Shown: piece after piece, positions 35,844-44,156 of the stretch | How the letters are laid out: each line of letters opens with the position of its first letter | How positions within the stretch are numbered: position 1 is the first letter of the stretch | NCBI RefSeq assembly: GCF_042657385.1 | Contig: NZ_JBHSLA010000001.1 | Span: 186,001-250,000 of the forward strand | Direction of reading: 5' to 3' | Source of the DNA: Algorimicrobium hallyeonense | GTDB lineage: Bacteria; Bacteroidota; Bacteroidia; Flavobacteriales; Flavobacteriaceae | DNA length: 64,000 nt | Made by a program: the position numbers and the translations under genes | Notes under the pieces: model-generated | Databases searched by the model: none | The model's input: only the letters and a program-made list of their open reading frames with translations | Told to the model about the DNA's origin: nothing

Positions 35844-36176
35844 CTATTCTTCTGGCGCTAATTCTACTTTTAACCCTTCCATTTCCGGTGTCATTTGGAT
35901 TTGACAGCCTAAACGCGAATTATCTTTTACATTAAATGCTTCAGACAACATGGCTTCTTCATCATCTTGCTTTTCCGGTAATGGTGTATCACTTAAAACA
36001 TAACATTGACAACTAGCACACATAGCCATACCGCCACAAATACCTATAGTTCCTTCTGGAGCTAGCTCATAACTACGAACAACTTCCATGAGATTCATAG
36101 CCATATCTGTAGGTGCTTCAATAGAATGAGAAACCCCATCACGGTCTATAATTGTTATATTAATATCTTGTTCCAT
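35844..36176 (-). CDS. 2Fe-2S ferredoxin (adrenodoxin type)
   Basis: A 110-aa ferredoxin. Cluster ligands are visible in GICGGMAMCASCQCYV (C-x5-C-x2-C) and a fourth Cys in SRLGCQIQM, as in adrenodoxin-type proteins. It transfers single electrons in the cytosol. The reductase gene lies 38 nt upstream on the same strand, so the two form a likely operon and electron-transfer pair. The physiological acceptor is not evident. Confidence 0.88.
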   Translation of the reverse strand: MEQDINITIIDRDGVSHSIEAPTDMAMNLMEVVRSYELAPEGTIGICGGMAMCASCQCYVLSDTPLPEKQDDEEAMLSEAFNVKDNSRLGCQIQMTPEMEGLKVELAPEE

Positions 36177-36214
36177 CTTAAGTATTTTTTTTTGACAATC
36201 TAAAGGAAGTAATA

Positions 36215-37276
36215 TTAATCGAAGGCTTTAACTACAGCCTTTGGCGCTTCTTTTCTACTACCATCAAAACCATCTACGCCAGCTACGGTTGTATACTTTA
36301 GCACATAGCGTTTTCCTGGATTTATAATTTTATAAGCTGATTGACACATAAGTGTTGCCTCATGGAAACCACATAAAATTAGTTTTAATTTACCTGGATA
36401 TGTGTTAACATCTCCAATGGCAAAAATTCCGGGAATATTAGTTTGATAATCCAAGCAATTATCTACTTTAATGGCATTTTTTTCAATTTCTAATCCCCAA
36501 TCGGCAATAGGACCCAATTTAGGAGATAGCCCGAAAAGCGGAATAAAATGGTCGCACTCGATTTCATATTCTGTTTCAATTTGGGTGGGTTGTGACACCA
36601 CCACAGCTTGAAGTTTATTATGCCCAACCAGACCAATGACTTCAGCAGGTGTAATCAGATTTATTTTTCCTTGATTTTTTAGTTCTTGAACTTTTTCAAC
36701 AGAATCCAAATGGCCACGGAATTCATTTCTACGGTGAATAAGGGTTACCTCGCTTGCTATATTGCTTAAAAATATACTCCAGTCCAATGCCGAATCGCCA
36801 CCTCCCGCAATTACCACTTTTTTATCACGATAAATTTCAGGATCTTTAATCATGTATTCCACACCTTTATCTTCAAAATGTGCCAGATTATCAATTAACG
36901 GTTTTCGTGGTTCAAAACTACCCAAACCACCAGCAATAGCAACAACAGGTGCTTGATGCTGTGTTCCTTTGTTGGTCGTTACAATAAAACTGCCATCTTC
37001 TTGTTTTTCTATGGTTTCGGCTCGTTCACCCAATGTAAATCCTGGTTCAAATTGTTTGCATTGCTCCAAGAGTTTAAGTGTTAAATCGCCTGCCAAAATT
37101 TCTGGGTAAGCGGGAATATCATAAATGGGTTTTTTAGGATATAGTTCGGTACATTGCCCACCTGCTTGTGGTAATGCATCAATAAGATGACATTTTAACT
37201 TTAATAATCCAGCTTCAAAAACGGTAAATAATCCGGTTGGCCCAGCGCCAATAATAAGTATATCTGTTTTGATCAT
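36215..37276 (-). CDS. Ferredoxin--NADP(+) reductase, thioredoxin-reductase-like
   Basis: A 353-aa flavoprotein. The FAD-binding motif GAGPTGLF lies near residue 9, the NADPH motif VIAGGGDSALDWSI near 155, and the C-terminal FAD motif FAIGDVNTYPGKL near 285. No CxxC redox pair is seen, which distinguishes it from thioredoxin reductase. It reduces ferredoxin with NADPH. The frame extends four codons upstream (MGKT), but homologues start at MIKTDILIIG. Its gene is followed 38 nt later by the ferredoxin gene. Confidence 0.88.
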   Translation of the reverse strand: MIKTDILIIGAGPTGLFTVFEAGLLKLKCHLIDALPQAGGQCTELYPKKPIYDIPAYPEILAGDLTLKLLEQCKQFEPGFTLGERAETIEKQEDGSFIVTTNKGTQHQAPVVAIAGGLGSFEPRKPLIDNLAHFEDKGVEYMIKDPEIYRDKKVVIAGGGDSALDWSIFLSNIASEVTLIHRRNEFRGHLDSVEKVQELKNQGKINLITPAEVIGLVGHNKLQAVVVSQPTQIETEYEIECDHFIPLFGLSPKLGPIADWGLEIEKNAIKVDNCLDYQTNIPGIFAIGDVNTYPGKLKLILCGFHEATLMCQSAYKIINPGKRYVLKYTTVAGVDGFDGSRKEAPKAVVKAFD

Positions 37277-37461
37277 AGTCTTACCCAATTCCCTGGGAAA
37301 TTCTTTTTATTCAACTTTAATTTCGGATACAAATTTCTAATAAATATATGCTACATAGTATGATATTTATCAGGTTGCCTAACCGATTGCGTAATTTGTT
37401 TGCGCTTTTAAACGAGTGCGCGTAGTAAAAGCCTGACCAACTCCTAAACGGCAGTGATCAT

Positions 37462-37704
37462 TTAAGCTTCAACATTTATAACCTCTTGTATTTGTGGTGC
37501 ATACTTTTTAATTGTCATTTCTACACCTGACTTTAAGGTCATTTGGTTTACGCTACAACCTACACAAGCACCTTGCAATTGCACCTTAACAAGTTTATCA
37601 TCTTCAATAGATAACAACGAAATATCGCCTCCATCACTTTGTAAAAACGGACGGATTTCATCCAGTGCCTTTTCAATGTTTAATCGTAGTTCTTCTGTGG
37701 TCAT
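37462..37704 (-). CDS. NifU-like C-terminal (Nfu) Fe-S scaffold protein
   Basis: An 80-aa Nfu domain: ALDEIRPFLQSDGGDISLLSI and the cluster-binding GACVGCSVNQMTLKSGVE (CxxC). It carries or delivers Fe-S clusters to apoproteins. It starts 3 nt after the Mrp ATPase gene, so they are an operon. The pairing with Mrp is a known flavobacterial Fe-S assembly arrangement. Confidence 0.9.
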   Translation of the reverse strand: MTTEELRLNIEKALDEIRPFLQSDGGDISLLSIEDDKLVKVQLQGACVGCSVNQMTLKSGVEMTIKKYAPQIQEVINVEA

Positions 37705-37707
37705 AAC

Positions 37708-38844
37708 CTATTTTTTAACGGCTGAACATCCAGCCATGGTGGTAATTTTAATTGCTTCAGTTGGTGGTAAATCATCATTACGCTTTACTACTTCTTCAAC
37801 AACATTTTGGGTCAACTTTTCAAAAGCTTTTTCAAGTGGTGTTGCTGTTTGCATGGCTGCTGGACGACCTAAATCCCCTGCTTCACGGATACTTTGCACT
37901 AATGGAATTTCACCAAGAAAACGCACATTTAAATCCGAAGCTAAATTTTTAGCACCTTCTTGACCAAATATATAATATTTATTATTTGGTAATTCCTCTG
38001 GTGTGAAATAAGCCATATTTTCTATAATCCCTAAAACGGGTACATTAATGCTTTCTTGTTGAAACATGGCGACACCTTTTTTAGCATCGGCGAGTGCCAC
38101 ATTTTGTGGTGTACTAACAACTACTGCTCCTGTAATAGGAAGCGATTGCATAATGCTTAAGTGAATATCTCCTGTTCCAGGTGGTAAATCAATTAACATG
38201 AAATCGAGTTCGCCCCAATGAGCATCAAAAATCATTTGATTTAATGCTTTTGCTGCCATAGGACCACGCCAAACAACCGCTTGATTTGGTTGAGTAAAAA
38301 AGCCAATGGATAAAATTTTAACACCATAATTTTCAACGGGTTTCATTTTAGATTTTCCATCAATTGTGGTTGCTAAAGGTTTTTCATTTTCAACATCGAA
38401 CATAATTGGCATGGATGGTCCGTAAATATCGGCATCCAAAACCCCAACTTTAAAACCCATTTTAGATAAGGTTACGGCTAAATTTGCCGTAACAGTAGAT
38501 TTTCCTACGCCTCCTTTTCCGGAAGCTACAGCTATTATATTTTTAATACCAGGAATGGCTTTTCCTTTAATTTCATTTTTAGGTTTTGCAGCTGGCGCAT
38601 CTACCTTCACATTAATAGTGATTTTAGCTTTTTCATAAACATGCTCATGAATAGCTTTTAGGATTTCAACTTCTGTTTTCTTTTTAGCTTGTAAAGTGGG
38701 ATTGGCAATTGTAATATCAACAATAACCTCATCACCAAAAGTCATCACATTTTTTACAGCACCACTTGCCACCATATTTTGCCCTTCGCCAGGAACTGTT
38801 ATGGTTTCGAGTGCCTTTAATATATCTTGTTTTTCTAATTTCAT
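37708..38844 (-). CDS. Mrp/NBP35 family Fe-S cluster carrier ATPase
   Basis: A 378-aa P-loop NTPase. The N-terminal DUF59/MIP18-like domain spans about 1-85. The deviant Walker A is ASGKGGVGKSTVTANLA, then GVLDADIYGPSMP, and DLPPGTGDIHLS is the switch. It acts as a cytosolic Fe-S carrier or assembly factor. An upstream frame extension to 38895 exists; homologues begin MKLEKQDIL, so I use the ATG at 38842-38844. It is co-transcribed with the Nfu scaffold. Confidence 0.9.
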   Translation of the reverse strand: MKLEKQDILKALETITVPGEGQNMVASGAVKNVMTFGDEVIVDITIANPTLQAKKKTEVEILKAIHEHVYEKAKITINVKVDAPAAKPKNEIKGKAIPGIKNIIAVASGKGGVGKSTVTANLAVTLSKMGFKVGVLDADIYGPSMPIMFDVENEKPLATTIDGKSKMKPVENYGVKILSIGFFTQPNQAVVWRGPMAAKALNQMIFDAHWGELDFMLIDLPPGTGDIHLSIMQSLPITGAVVVSTPQNVALADAKKGVAMFQQESINVPVLGIIENMAYFTPEELPNNKYYIFGQEGAKNLASDLNVRFLGEIPLVQSIREAGDLGRPAAMQTATPLEKAFEKLTQNVVEEVVKRNDDLPPTEAIKITTMAGCSAVKK

Positions 38845-38933
38845 AGCCATACTATTTTGTAATGATAAAACAGCTATTGTTTGTGTTTGTAACAATAGTT
38901 GCTTAATAGTTTATTGAGAATAATTCTAAACTA

Positions 38934-38941
38934 CAAATATA
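38934..38941 (-). promoter_or_regulatory. -7 promoter box of mrp-nfu operon
   Basis: The minus strand reads TATATTTG, about 90 nt before the mrp ATG, giving a leader of roughly 85 nt. Confidence 0.45.
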
Positions 38942-39045
38942 CAGTGAATTGTTTAGAATTTGAAATGCTTTAATTGAAATGATTGATGCTTGGATTTAGT
39001 TTAGTTATCGAGGTCTTTACATATATTTTTTACCTTCATTAAAGC

Positions 39046-39375
39046 TTATAGCTCCCTCATAGGCTCCCAAAAAAGCCTATCAAAATCCTGAATTTGATTT
39101 TCAATCACCTTAACACCTTCATTTTCTAAAAGTTGTTGCATGAGGTTGGTACCATGAAAATGATGCTTACCAGTTAACAAACCTTTTCTATTTACTACGC
39201 GATGTGCCGGAACATCCTTGGTGTGCGAACCATTCATAGCATAACCAACCATTCGTGCGCTTCGTGCTGCTCCCAAATATTTGGCAATAGCACCGTAACT
39301 AGTTACACGACCATAAGGAATTAGCCTTGCCACCTCATAAACCTTCTCATAAAAATTAAGCGTTTCTGGTTTCAT
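39046..39375 (-). CDS. Alkyltransferase-like (ATL) protein, MGMT family
   Basis: A 109-aa MGMT-fold protein. It contains IPYGRVTSYGAIAKYLG and VGYAMNGS, but the active-site PCHRV reads PAHRV (Ala57). ATL proteins keep lesion binding to O6-alkylguanine but cannot transfer the alkyl group; in other bacteria they recruit nucleotide excision repair. It is the third gene of a trmB - lysE - ATL operon with 1-nt overlaps. Loss of the Cys is seen directly; function follows the family. Confidence 0.88.
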   Translation of the reverse strand: MKPETLNFYEKVYEVARLIPYGRVTSYGAIAKYLGAARSARMVGYAMNGSHTKDVPAHRVVNRKGLLTGKHHFHGTNLMQQLLENEGVKVIENQIQDFDRLFWEPMREL

Positions 39376-40004
39376 TATAAATCCTTTAAAATATTGAAGA
39401 GCGTTACAATTGCCACCAGTCCAGTAATAATACCAATAAGATAATTCATGCTTTTTTGAGAGGCTATTTTCCGATCTTTAATTTTATCAAAAAAGATCAT
39501 GTAAATATACAAAGCCACAAAAGCCCCAGAAGAGGCACCTAACACATACGAAGCAATTCCAATGTTATGAAATTCTAATACTCCAAATGACGCTAAACTA
39601 ATAGCTACATAAGCTTGGAACGGAATAGGAAAGACATTTATAGACGACAAAAACATACCATGAAAAAATCGGCTTGTTTTACTCCGAACATCAACATCTT
39701 TTTTCTCTTTTTCAGTGCACTTGGCTATAAACAGAAAGTACACACTTATTATGGCGAAAATAATTAAAGCCACGATACGTAAAATTTCAATAACGTCTGG
39801 ATGATTACTTAAATAGCGTGCAAAAACAGTTGCTATTAGCGCCTGAAATATAATGATTAAACAAGCGCCTAAAGAGAACATAATCCCTCGAGTCAGGTTT
39901 TCTTTTAAGCTGATTTTAGCAGCTGTCATGTTCAACAATCCTGGTGGCAATGTTGCCAAGAAAGTCGTCAGAAAACTAATAAAGAAAACAAGCGTTATAT
40001 TCAC
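39375..40004 (-). CDS. LysE family transporter
   Basis: A 209-aa protein with six hydrophobic segments. The N-terminal signature is PPGLLNMTAAKISLKENLTRGIMFSLGACLIII, typical of LysE/RhtB amino-acid exporters. The substrate is unknown. It sits between trmB and the ATL gene and overlaps both by a single base, so translation is coupled. Confidence 0.82.
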   Translation of the reverse strand: MNITLVFFISFLTTFLATLPPGLLNMTAAKISLKENLTRGIMFSLGACLIIIFQALIATVFARYLSNHPDVIEILRIVALIIFAIISVYFLFIAKCTEKEKKDVDVRSKTSRFFHGMFLSSINVFPIPFQAYVAISLASFGVLEFHNIGIASYVLGASSGAFVALYIYMIFFDKIKDRKIASQKSMNYLIGIITGLVAIVTLFNILKDL

Positions 40005-40681
40005 TAACCTTTAATTTTAAACCGAATATACGTAATTGGTTTGTTTTGTTCTAAATATTGATTTTCGTAAAAAGTTTGTATACTCGTTACTTCCTCGGGA
40101 CTTCCTTCTTGTTTATAAACATTATGATTGGCGTATAACACCTCATGACCTGCTCCATGCAGTAAACCTAATGTATAACCATGCATAAATTCGCTATCGG
40201 TTTTTAAATTCATGACACCATCTGTTTTTAAAATGGTTTTATAACGTGCTAGAAATTCAGCATTCGTCATTCGGTGCTTGGTACGTTTATATTTTATTTG
40301 TGGATCCGGAAAAGTAATCCAAATTTCATCCACCTCGTGCGCGGCAAAAGCATGATCTATTAATTCAATCTGCGTACGCAAAAAACCAACATTAGGCATA
40401 TTATTTTCAAGTGCTGTTTTAGCACCTCGCCAAAAACGTGCACCTTTTATATCCACACCAATAAAATTCTTATGGGGATATTTTTCTGCCATCGCCGTGG
40501 TATATTCACCTTTACCACAACCTAATTCTAAAACGATAGGATGCTCATTTTTAAAAAAATCGCGATTCCAATGTCCTTTTAAGGCAAATTCTTTATTCAC
40601 GAGCTCCTCACGTGTTGGTTGAACAACATTTTTAAAGGTCTCGTTTTCGTTAAAACGTCTTAATTTATTTTTACTACCCAA
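40004..40681 (-). CDS. trmB: tRNA (guanine-46 N7)-methyltransferase
   Basis: A 225-aa SAM-dependent enzyme: LELGCGKGEYTTAMAEKYP (motif I), FIGVDIKGARFWRGAK, and WITFPDPQIKYKRTKHRMT, the TrmB hallmark. It methylates G46 in tRNA variable loops. The open frame runs on to 40780. Homologues start (M)GSKNKLRRF, so I use the TTG at 40679-40681, which lies 26 nt after a TAATTTTG box. The longer start would overlap the divergent glycosyltransferase start. Confidence 0.88.
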   Translation of the reverse strand: MGSKNKLRRFNENETFKNVVQPTREELVNKEFALKGHWNRDFFKNEHPIVLELGCGKGEYTTAMAEKYPHKNFIGVDIKGARFWRGAKTALENNMPNVGFLRTQIELIDHAFAAHEVDEIWITFPDPQIKYKRTKHRMTNAEFLARYKTILKTDGVMNLKTDSEFMHGYTLGLLHGAGHEVLYANHNVYKQEGSPEEVTSIQTFYENQYLEQNKPITYIRFKIKG

Positions 40682-40710
40682 TTTTATTGTATTGTTTAAA
40701 AAAGTTTTGA

Positions 40711-40718
40711 CAAAATTA
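40711..40718 (-). promoter_or_regulatory. -7 promoter box of the trmB operon
   Basis: The minus strand reads TAATTTTG (TAnnTTTG). The distance to the TTG start (29 nt) matches the leader length of other genes in the window and supports the shorter trmB. Confidence 0.5.
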
Positions 40719-40746
40719 CGTAAATATGTGGAAGTGCATATATGCT

Positions 40747-40754
40747 TACCTTTG
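40747..40754 (+). promoter_or_regulatory. -7 promoter box of glycosyltransferase, nearly leaderless
   Basis: TACCTTTG ends 6 nt before the ATG at 40761, so the mRNA would have a leader of only a few bases. Confidence 0.45.
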
Positions 40755-40760
40755 TTTTTC

Positions 40761-41822
40761 ATGGAAGAAAAAAAACACATTTTGGTTGCGCCTATAAATT
40801 GGGGACTTGGTCATGCTACTAGATGCATTCCAATTATAAAGGCACTCCTTCAGCAAAATTTTATACCCATATTGGCTAGTGATGGTGCTGCATTGACTTT
40901 ACTGAAATATGAATTCCCTGAACTTACTTGTTTAGAGTTACCCGCTTACAATATTACCTATGCAAAAAATGGGAAAAACTTTAAATACAAACTGCTTAAA
41001 GATTCTCCAAAAATTTTAAAAAATATAAAGGCAGAAAAATTAGCAACCGATAAAATTATTGCCGAATATCAAATTAAAGGCCTTATTTCAGATAATCGTT
41101 TTGGTGTGTATTCACGCGACATCCCTTCGGTATTTATCACGCATCAACTGCGAGTTTTAAGCGGAAGCACCACATGGTTTAGTACTAAAATGCATAGTCA
41201 TATTATAAATAAATTCACCCAATGTTGGGTTCCCGACGTTGCTGAAAGCACTAATTTAAGCGGCAAACTAGGACATACTAAAAAGCCCAATTCTAAAGTA
41301 AAATATATAGGTCCATTAAGCCGATTTGTTAAAAAAAAGCTTCCAGTAAAACACGACGTTCTTGTTATTCTTTCTGGCCCCGAGCCGCAACGTCAATATT
41401 TAGAAACAAAGCTCTTGCATGAATTTGCCACATTTAATGGCCACGTAGTTTTGGTAAAAGGCATTGTAGAAAGCGAAATACTAAAAAACGTTGTTGGTAA
41501 TATCACGATTTACAATTATTTAACTAGTAGTTTGTTGGAAGATGCTATCAACCAAAGTCAATTAATTGTTTCAAGATCAGGTTACACAACCATCATGGAT
41601 TTAGCAAAATTAGAGAAGAAAGCCTTTTTTATTCCCACTCCAGGACAATTTGAGCAAAACTATTTAGCTGAACGGTTGCAAGAAACCAATTTGGCTCCCT
41701 ATTGCAAACAGGATGAATTTACCATGGACAAACTGAAGTCTGTATCCAATTACAAAGGTTTGAGTGCTTATAATTATAAGATAGATTATACCGACTTATT
41801 TAGCCTTTTCCATACTGAATGA
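40761..41822 (+). CDS. Glycosyltransferase, MurG/GT1-like
   Basis: A 353-aa GT-B-type protein. The N-terminal LVAPINWGLGHATRCIPIIKALLQQ contains the GHATR motif of this family, with nucleotide-binding and C-terminal TTIMDLAKLEKKAFFIPTPGQFEQNYLAERL (GT28-like). It transfers a sugar from a nucleotide donor to an unknown acceptor, possibly a lipid or polysaccharide. The ATG at 40761 is preferred over the open upstream frame (to 40692), because the promoter box lies between. It overlaps the convergent histidine kinase by 27 nt. Confidence 0.8.
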   Translation: MEEKKHILVAPINWGLGHATRCIPIIKALLQQNFIPILASDGAALTLLKYEFPELTCLELPAYNITYAKNGKNFKYKLLKDSPKILKNIKAEKLATDKIIAEYQIKGLISDNRFGVYSRDIPSVFITHQLRVLSGSTTWFSTKMHSHIINKFTQCWVPDVAESTNLSGKLGHTKKPNSKVKYIGPLSRFVKKKLPVKHDVLVILSGPEPQRQYLETKLLHEFATFNGHVVLVKGIVESEILKNVVGNITIYNYLTSSLLEDAINQSQLIVSRSGYTTIMDLAKLEKKAFFIPTPGQFEQNYLAERLQETNLAPYCKQDEFTMDKLKSVSNYKGLSAYNYKIDYTDLFSLFHTE

Positions 41823-42833
41823 AAACTCGCTACCCACTTCCAATTCGCTTTCCATGTAAATGCGCTCGTCATGCGCTTCAATAATATGCTTTACAATGGA
41901 TAAGCCTAAACCTGATCCACCTTCTTTTCGCGAACCACTTTTATCAACGCGGAAAAAGCGTTCAAAAATTCGTGATAAATTCTCTTCGGTAATTCCTTCG
42001 CCATTATCAGTAACGCGAACAATGACTTTATTTTTAATTAAGTTTTCAATGCCAATTTCTGTGGTGCCTTTTTCTCTTCCATATTTAATGGAGTTTACAA
42101 CAAGGTTAGTAATAACTTGCTCAATCCGTTCCTTATCTGCATAAACTAGAATTGCTTCCGGGTAAACTCTATCAAAAGTCAAAGTGATTTTCTTTTTAGC
42201 GGCTTTCATTTCAAGCAATTCGAAAACATTTTTAATGAGTTCAACCACATCAAAAACTTCTTTCTTTAAACTTAAATCACCCACTTCTAATTTGGTAATC
42301 ATATCCAAATCTTTCACAATATAAATAAGGCGTTCTACACCTTTACTAGCCCGCTGTAAATAGCGTTTTCGAATACGTTTATCATCAATAGCACCATCTA
42401 ATAAGGTTAAAATATAGCCCTGAACAGTGAATAATGGTGTTTTTAATTCATGAGATACGTTTCCTAAAAATTCTTTTCGGTATTCCTCACGAACTTTAAG
42501 CGTTTCAATTTCCAATTTCTTGTCTTTGGCATACTTATCAATTTCCTTGGTAAGCGTTGCCATATCAGTAGTTATGGGTTGTTTGGTTAAAGAAGCTGAT
42601 TCTAGAAGGGTTAAATCGTCGTATATTTTTTTTACACGTCTATATATAAAGCGCTCTACGCGATATTGAATAATAACAAAGGAAACTGCTCCAAACAGCA
42701 AAACAAATGGTATAATTAGCCATGTAAATGCTTGAAGGGCAAACAAAAAAACACTCAAAAGGAGTGTTAACAATATGGTAATAAATAGCGATGTTTTAAT
42801 CGCGAACTTATACGTTTTTTTTAGTTTTTGCAT
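41796..42833 (-). CDS. PhoR-like sensor histidine kinase
   Basis: A 345-aa kinase. Two membrane helices lie in the first 55 residues (TSLFITILLTLLLSVFLFAL, WLIIPFVLLFGAVSFVIIQ), with almost no periplasmic loop. A linker follows. HisKA has FLGNVSHELKTPLFTVQGY (His near 126), and HATPase_c has VTDNGEGI and GGSGLGLSIVKHIIEAH. It starts one base before the end of the response regulator gene (1-nt overlap), so they form a cognate pair. Short loops suggest it senses the membrane or a partner. The 3' end overlaps the glycosyltransferase by 27 nt. Confidence 0.87.
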   Translation of the reverse strand: MQKLKKTYKFAIKTSLFITILLTLLLSVFLFALQAFTWLIIPFVLLFGAVSFVIIQYRVERFIYRRVKKIYDDLTLLESASLTKQPITTDMATLTKEIDKYAKDKKLEIETLKVREEYRKEFLGNVSHELKTPLFTVQGYILTLLDGAIDDKRIRKRYLQRASKGVERLIYIVKDLDMITKLEVGDLSLKKEVFDVVELIKNVFELLEMKAAKKKITLTFDRVYPEAILVYADKERIEQVITNLVVNSIKYGREKGTTEIGIENLIKNKVIVRVTDNGEGITEENLSRIFERFFRVDKSGSRKEGGSGLGLSIVKHIIEAHDERIYMESELEVGSEFSFSMEKAK

Positions 42834-43516
42834 TAATCCACAAACTTATAACCAACACCTTTAACGGTTTTAAATGAATCGTCTCCAATTTTTTCACGTA
42901 ATTTTCTAATATGAACATCTATAGTACGACCACCAACAACCACTTCATTTCCCCAGACTTTATCAAGGATATCTTCTCTTTTAAAAACTTTGCCTGGTTT
43001 TGATGCCAATAAAGATAATAATTCAAATTCTTTTCTAGGCAAAATTAGTTCCTCATCATTTAGAACAATTTTATACTCTTCCCTATTAATCACCAAATTA
43101 CCAATTTCAACAATGGCTTCCGTTGGTGTATCTTCTTTGAAACGACGCAATAACGATTTCACTTTACTGATTAAAACTTTAGGTTTTATAGGTTTCGTAA
43201 TATAATCATCAGCTCCTGCGTCAAATCCCGCAACTTGCGAATAATCTTCACCACGAGCAGTTAAAAAGGTTATAATAGTTTCTTTTAAATCGGGTTCTTT
43301 GCGCAGAAGCTCACAGGCTTCAATACCGTCCATTTCAGGCATCATAACATCCATTATAATCAGATGCGGCCTTACTTTTTTTGCAAGTTTTACGGCTTTC
43401 AATCCATTTTTTGCTGTAAAAATTTCATAGCCTTCAGAAGATAAATTATACCCAACTATTTCTAAAATATCTGGTTCGTCATCTACTAATAAAATTTTGA
43501 TATTGCGTTTTTTCAT
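42833..43516 (-). CDS. PhoB/OmpR-like response regulator
   Basis: A 227-aa protein. The receiver has LLVDDEPDILEI, phospho-acceptor Asp near 55 in LIIMDVMMPEMDG, TFLTARGE, and DYITKPIKP. The OmpR-type winged helix has LILPRKEFELLSLLASKPGKVFKREDILDKVWG and RTIDVHIRKLREKIG. It controls target promoters with its cognate kinase directly downstream. The TAnnTTTG box is 23 nt upstream of the ATG. Phosphate starvation is one option by family resemblance, but not provable here. Confidence 0.9.
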   Translation of the reverse strand: MKKRNIKILLVDDEPDILEIVGYNLSSEGYEIFTAKNGLKAVKLAKKVRPHLIIMDVMMPEMDGIEACELLRKEPDLKETIITFLTARGEDYSQVAGFDAGADDYITKPIKPKVLISKVKSLLRRFKEDTPTEAIVEIGNLVINREEYKIVLNDEELILPRKEFELLSLLASKPGKVFKREDILDKVWGNEVVVGGRTIDVHIRKLREKIGDDSFKTVKGVGYKFVD

Positions 43517-43539
43517 AAAGCTCTAAACATTGACTCTTG

Positions 43540-43547
43540 CAAAGATA
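43540..43547 (-). promoter_or_regulatory. -7 promoter box of the PhoB/PhoR-like operon
   Basis: The minus strand reads TATCTTTG, 23 nt before the ATG. Confidence 0.55.
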
Positions 43548-43705
43548 AAATTTATAAGCTGCTAAAAACCTCTAACAACTATAAATAACATTAAGGTAAC
43601 CTTAAGCTTACAAGTTGATAATAATAACATGAGCTAGTTTTCATTTTTTGGCAAACTATCTGATATATTATTTTGTATCTTTACTAATGTCATGTATTGT
43701 TGCTT

Positions 43706-44038
43706 ATGAAAACGATTACCTATTTACTTTTTCTTTTTTTTATGCTTTTCAGCCGTATTGGCTTTGCACAATCATCAGATAAAAATGATATGATTCAGGA
43801 AGAAAACATGGAGAACTTATCCGTTTATCCAAATCCTGTTAGTCACGGTAAATTATATGTAGTTACTAAAAACAATTTAACAAAGCACGTTGAAATTTAT
43901 AATGTTCTTGGTAAAAAAATTCTATCCGAAACACTTTCTGGCAAAGAATTAAACATCTCCAAGATAAAGCCAGGTATCTACATCATTAAGATTACGGAAA
44001 ACAATATCAGCGCTACTAGAAAGCTGATTGTTAAATAA
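43706..44038 (+). CDS. Small protein consisting almost only of a T9SS type A sorting domain
   Basis: A 110-aa protein with a signal peptide (1-22, ending GFAQ), a 15-residue acidic linker, and a complete sorting domain. The domain reads LSVYPNPVSHGKLYV, VEIYNVLGKKIL, LNISKIKPGIYIIKI and ATRKLIVK. There is no cargo domain. I choose the ATG at 43706 (MKTITYLLF) over the TTG at 43697. It lies 118 nt upstream of another T9SS protein gene with its own promoter box. It may be a remnant, a tiny anchored protein, or a decoy for the export machinery. Confidence 0.7.
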   Translation: MKTITYLLFLFFMLFSRIGFAQSSDKNDMIQEENMENLSVYPNPVSHGKLYVVTKNNLTKHVEIYNVLGKKILSETLSGKELNISKIKPGIYIIKITENNISATRKLIVK

Positions 44039-44112
44039 ATATTACCTATATTATCTTATTGTAAAAAAGCAACTTATCTATTAATATTTTTAGATAAAAG
44101 GCTAATTCTACG

Positions 44113-44120
44113 TATATTTG
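44113..44120 (+). promoter_or_regulatory. -7 promoter box of LTD/T9SS surface protein
   Basis: TATATTTG, 36 nt before the ATG at 44157. It supports the ATG at 44157 over an upstream frame start at 44118. Confidence 0.5.
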
Positions 44121-44156
44121 TTTTTTAATTCTTTTAAAACAATTAAACATTCAATT

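Noticed and set aside
40682..40780. Longer TrmB start at 40780
   Set aside because: It would overlap the divergent glycosyltransferase start and lie upstream of the trmB promoter box; homologues begin with GSKNKLRRF.
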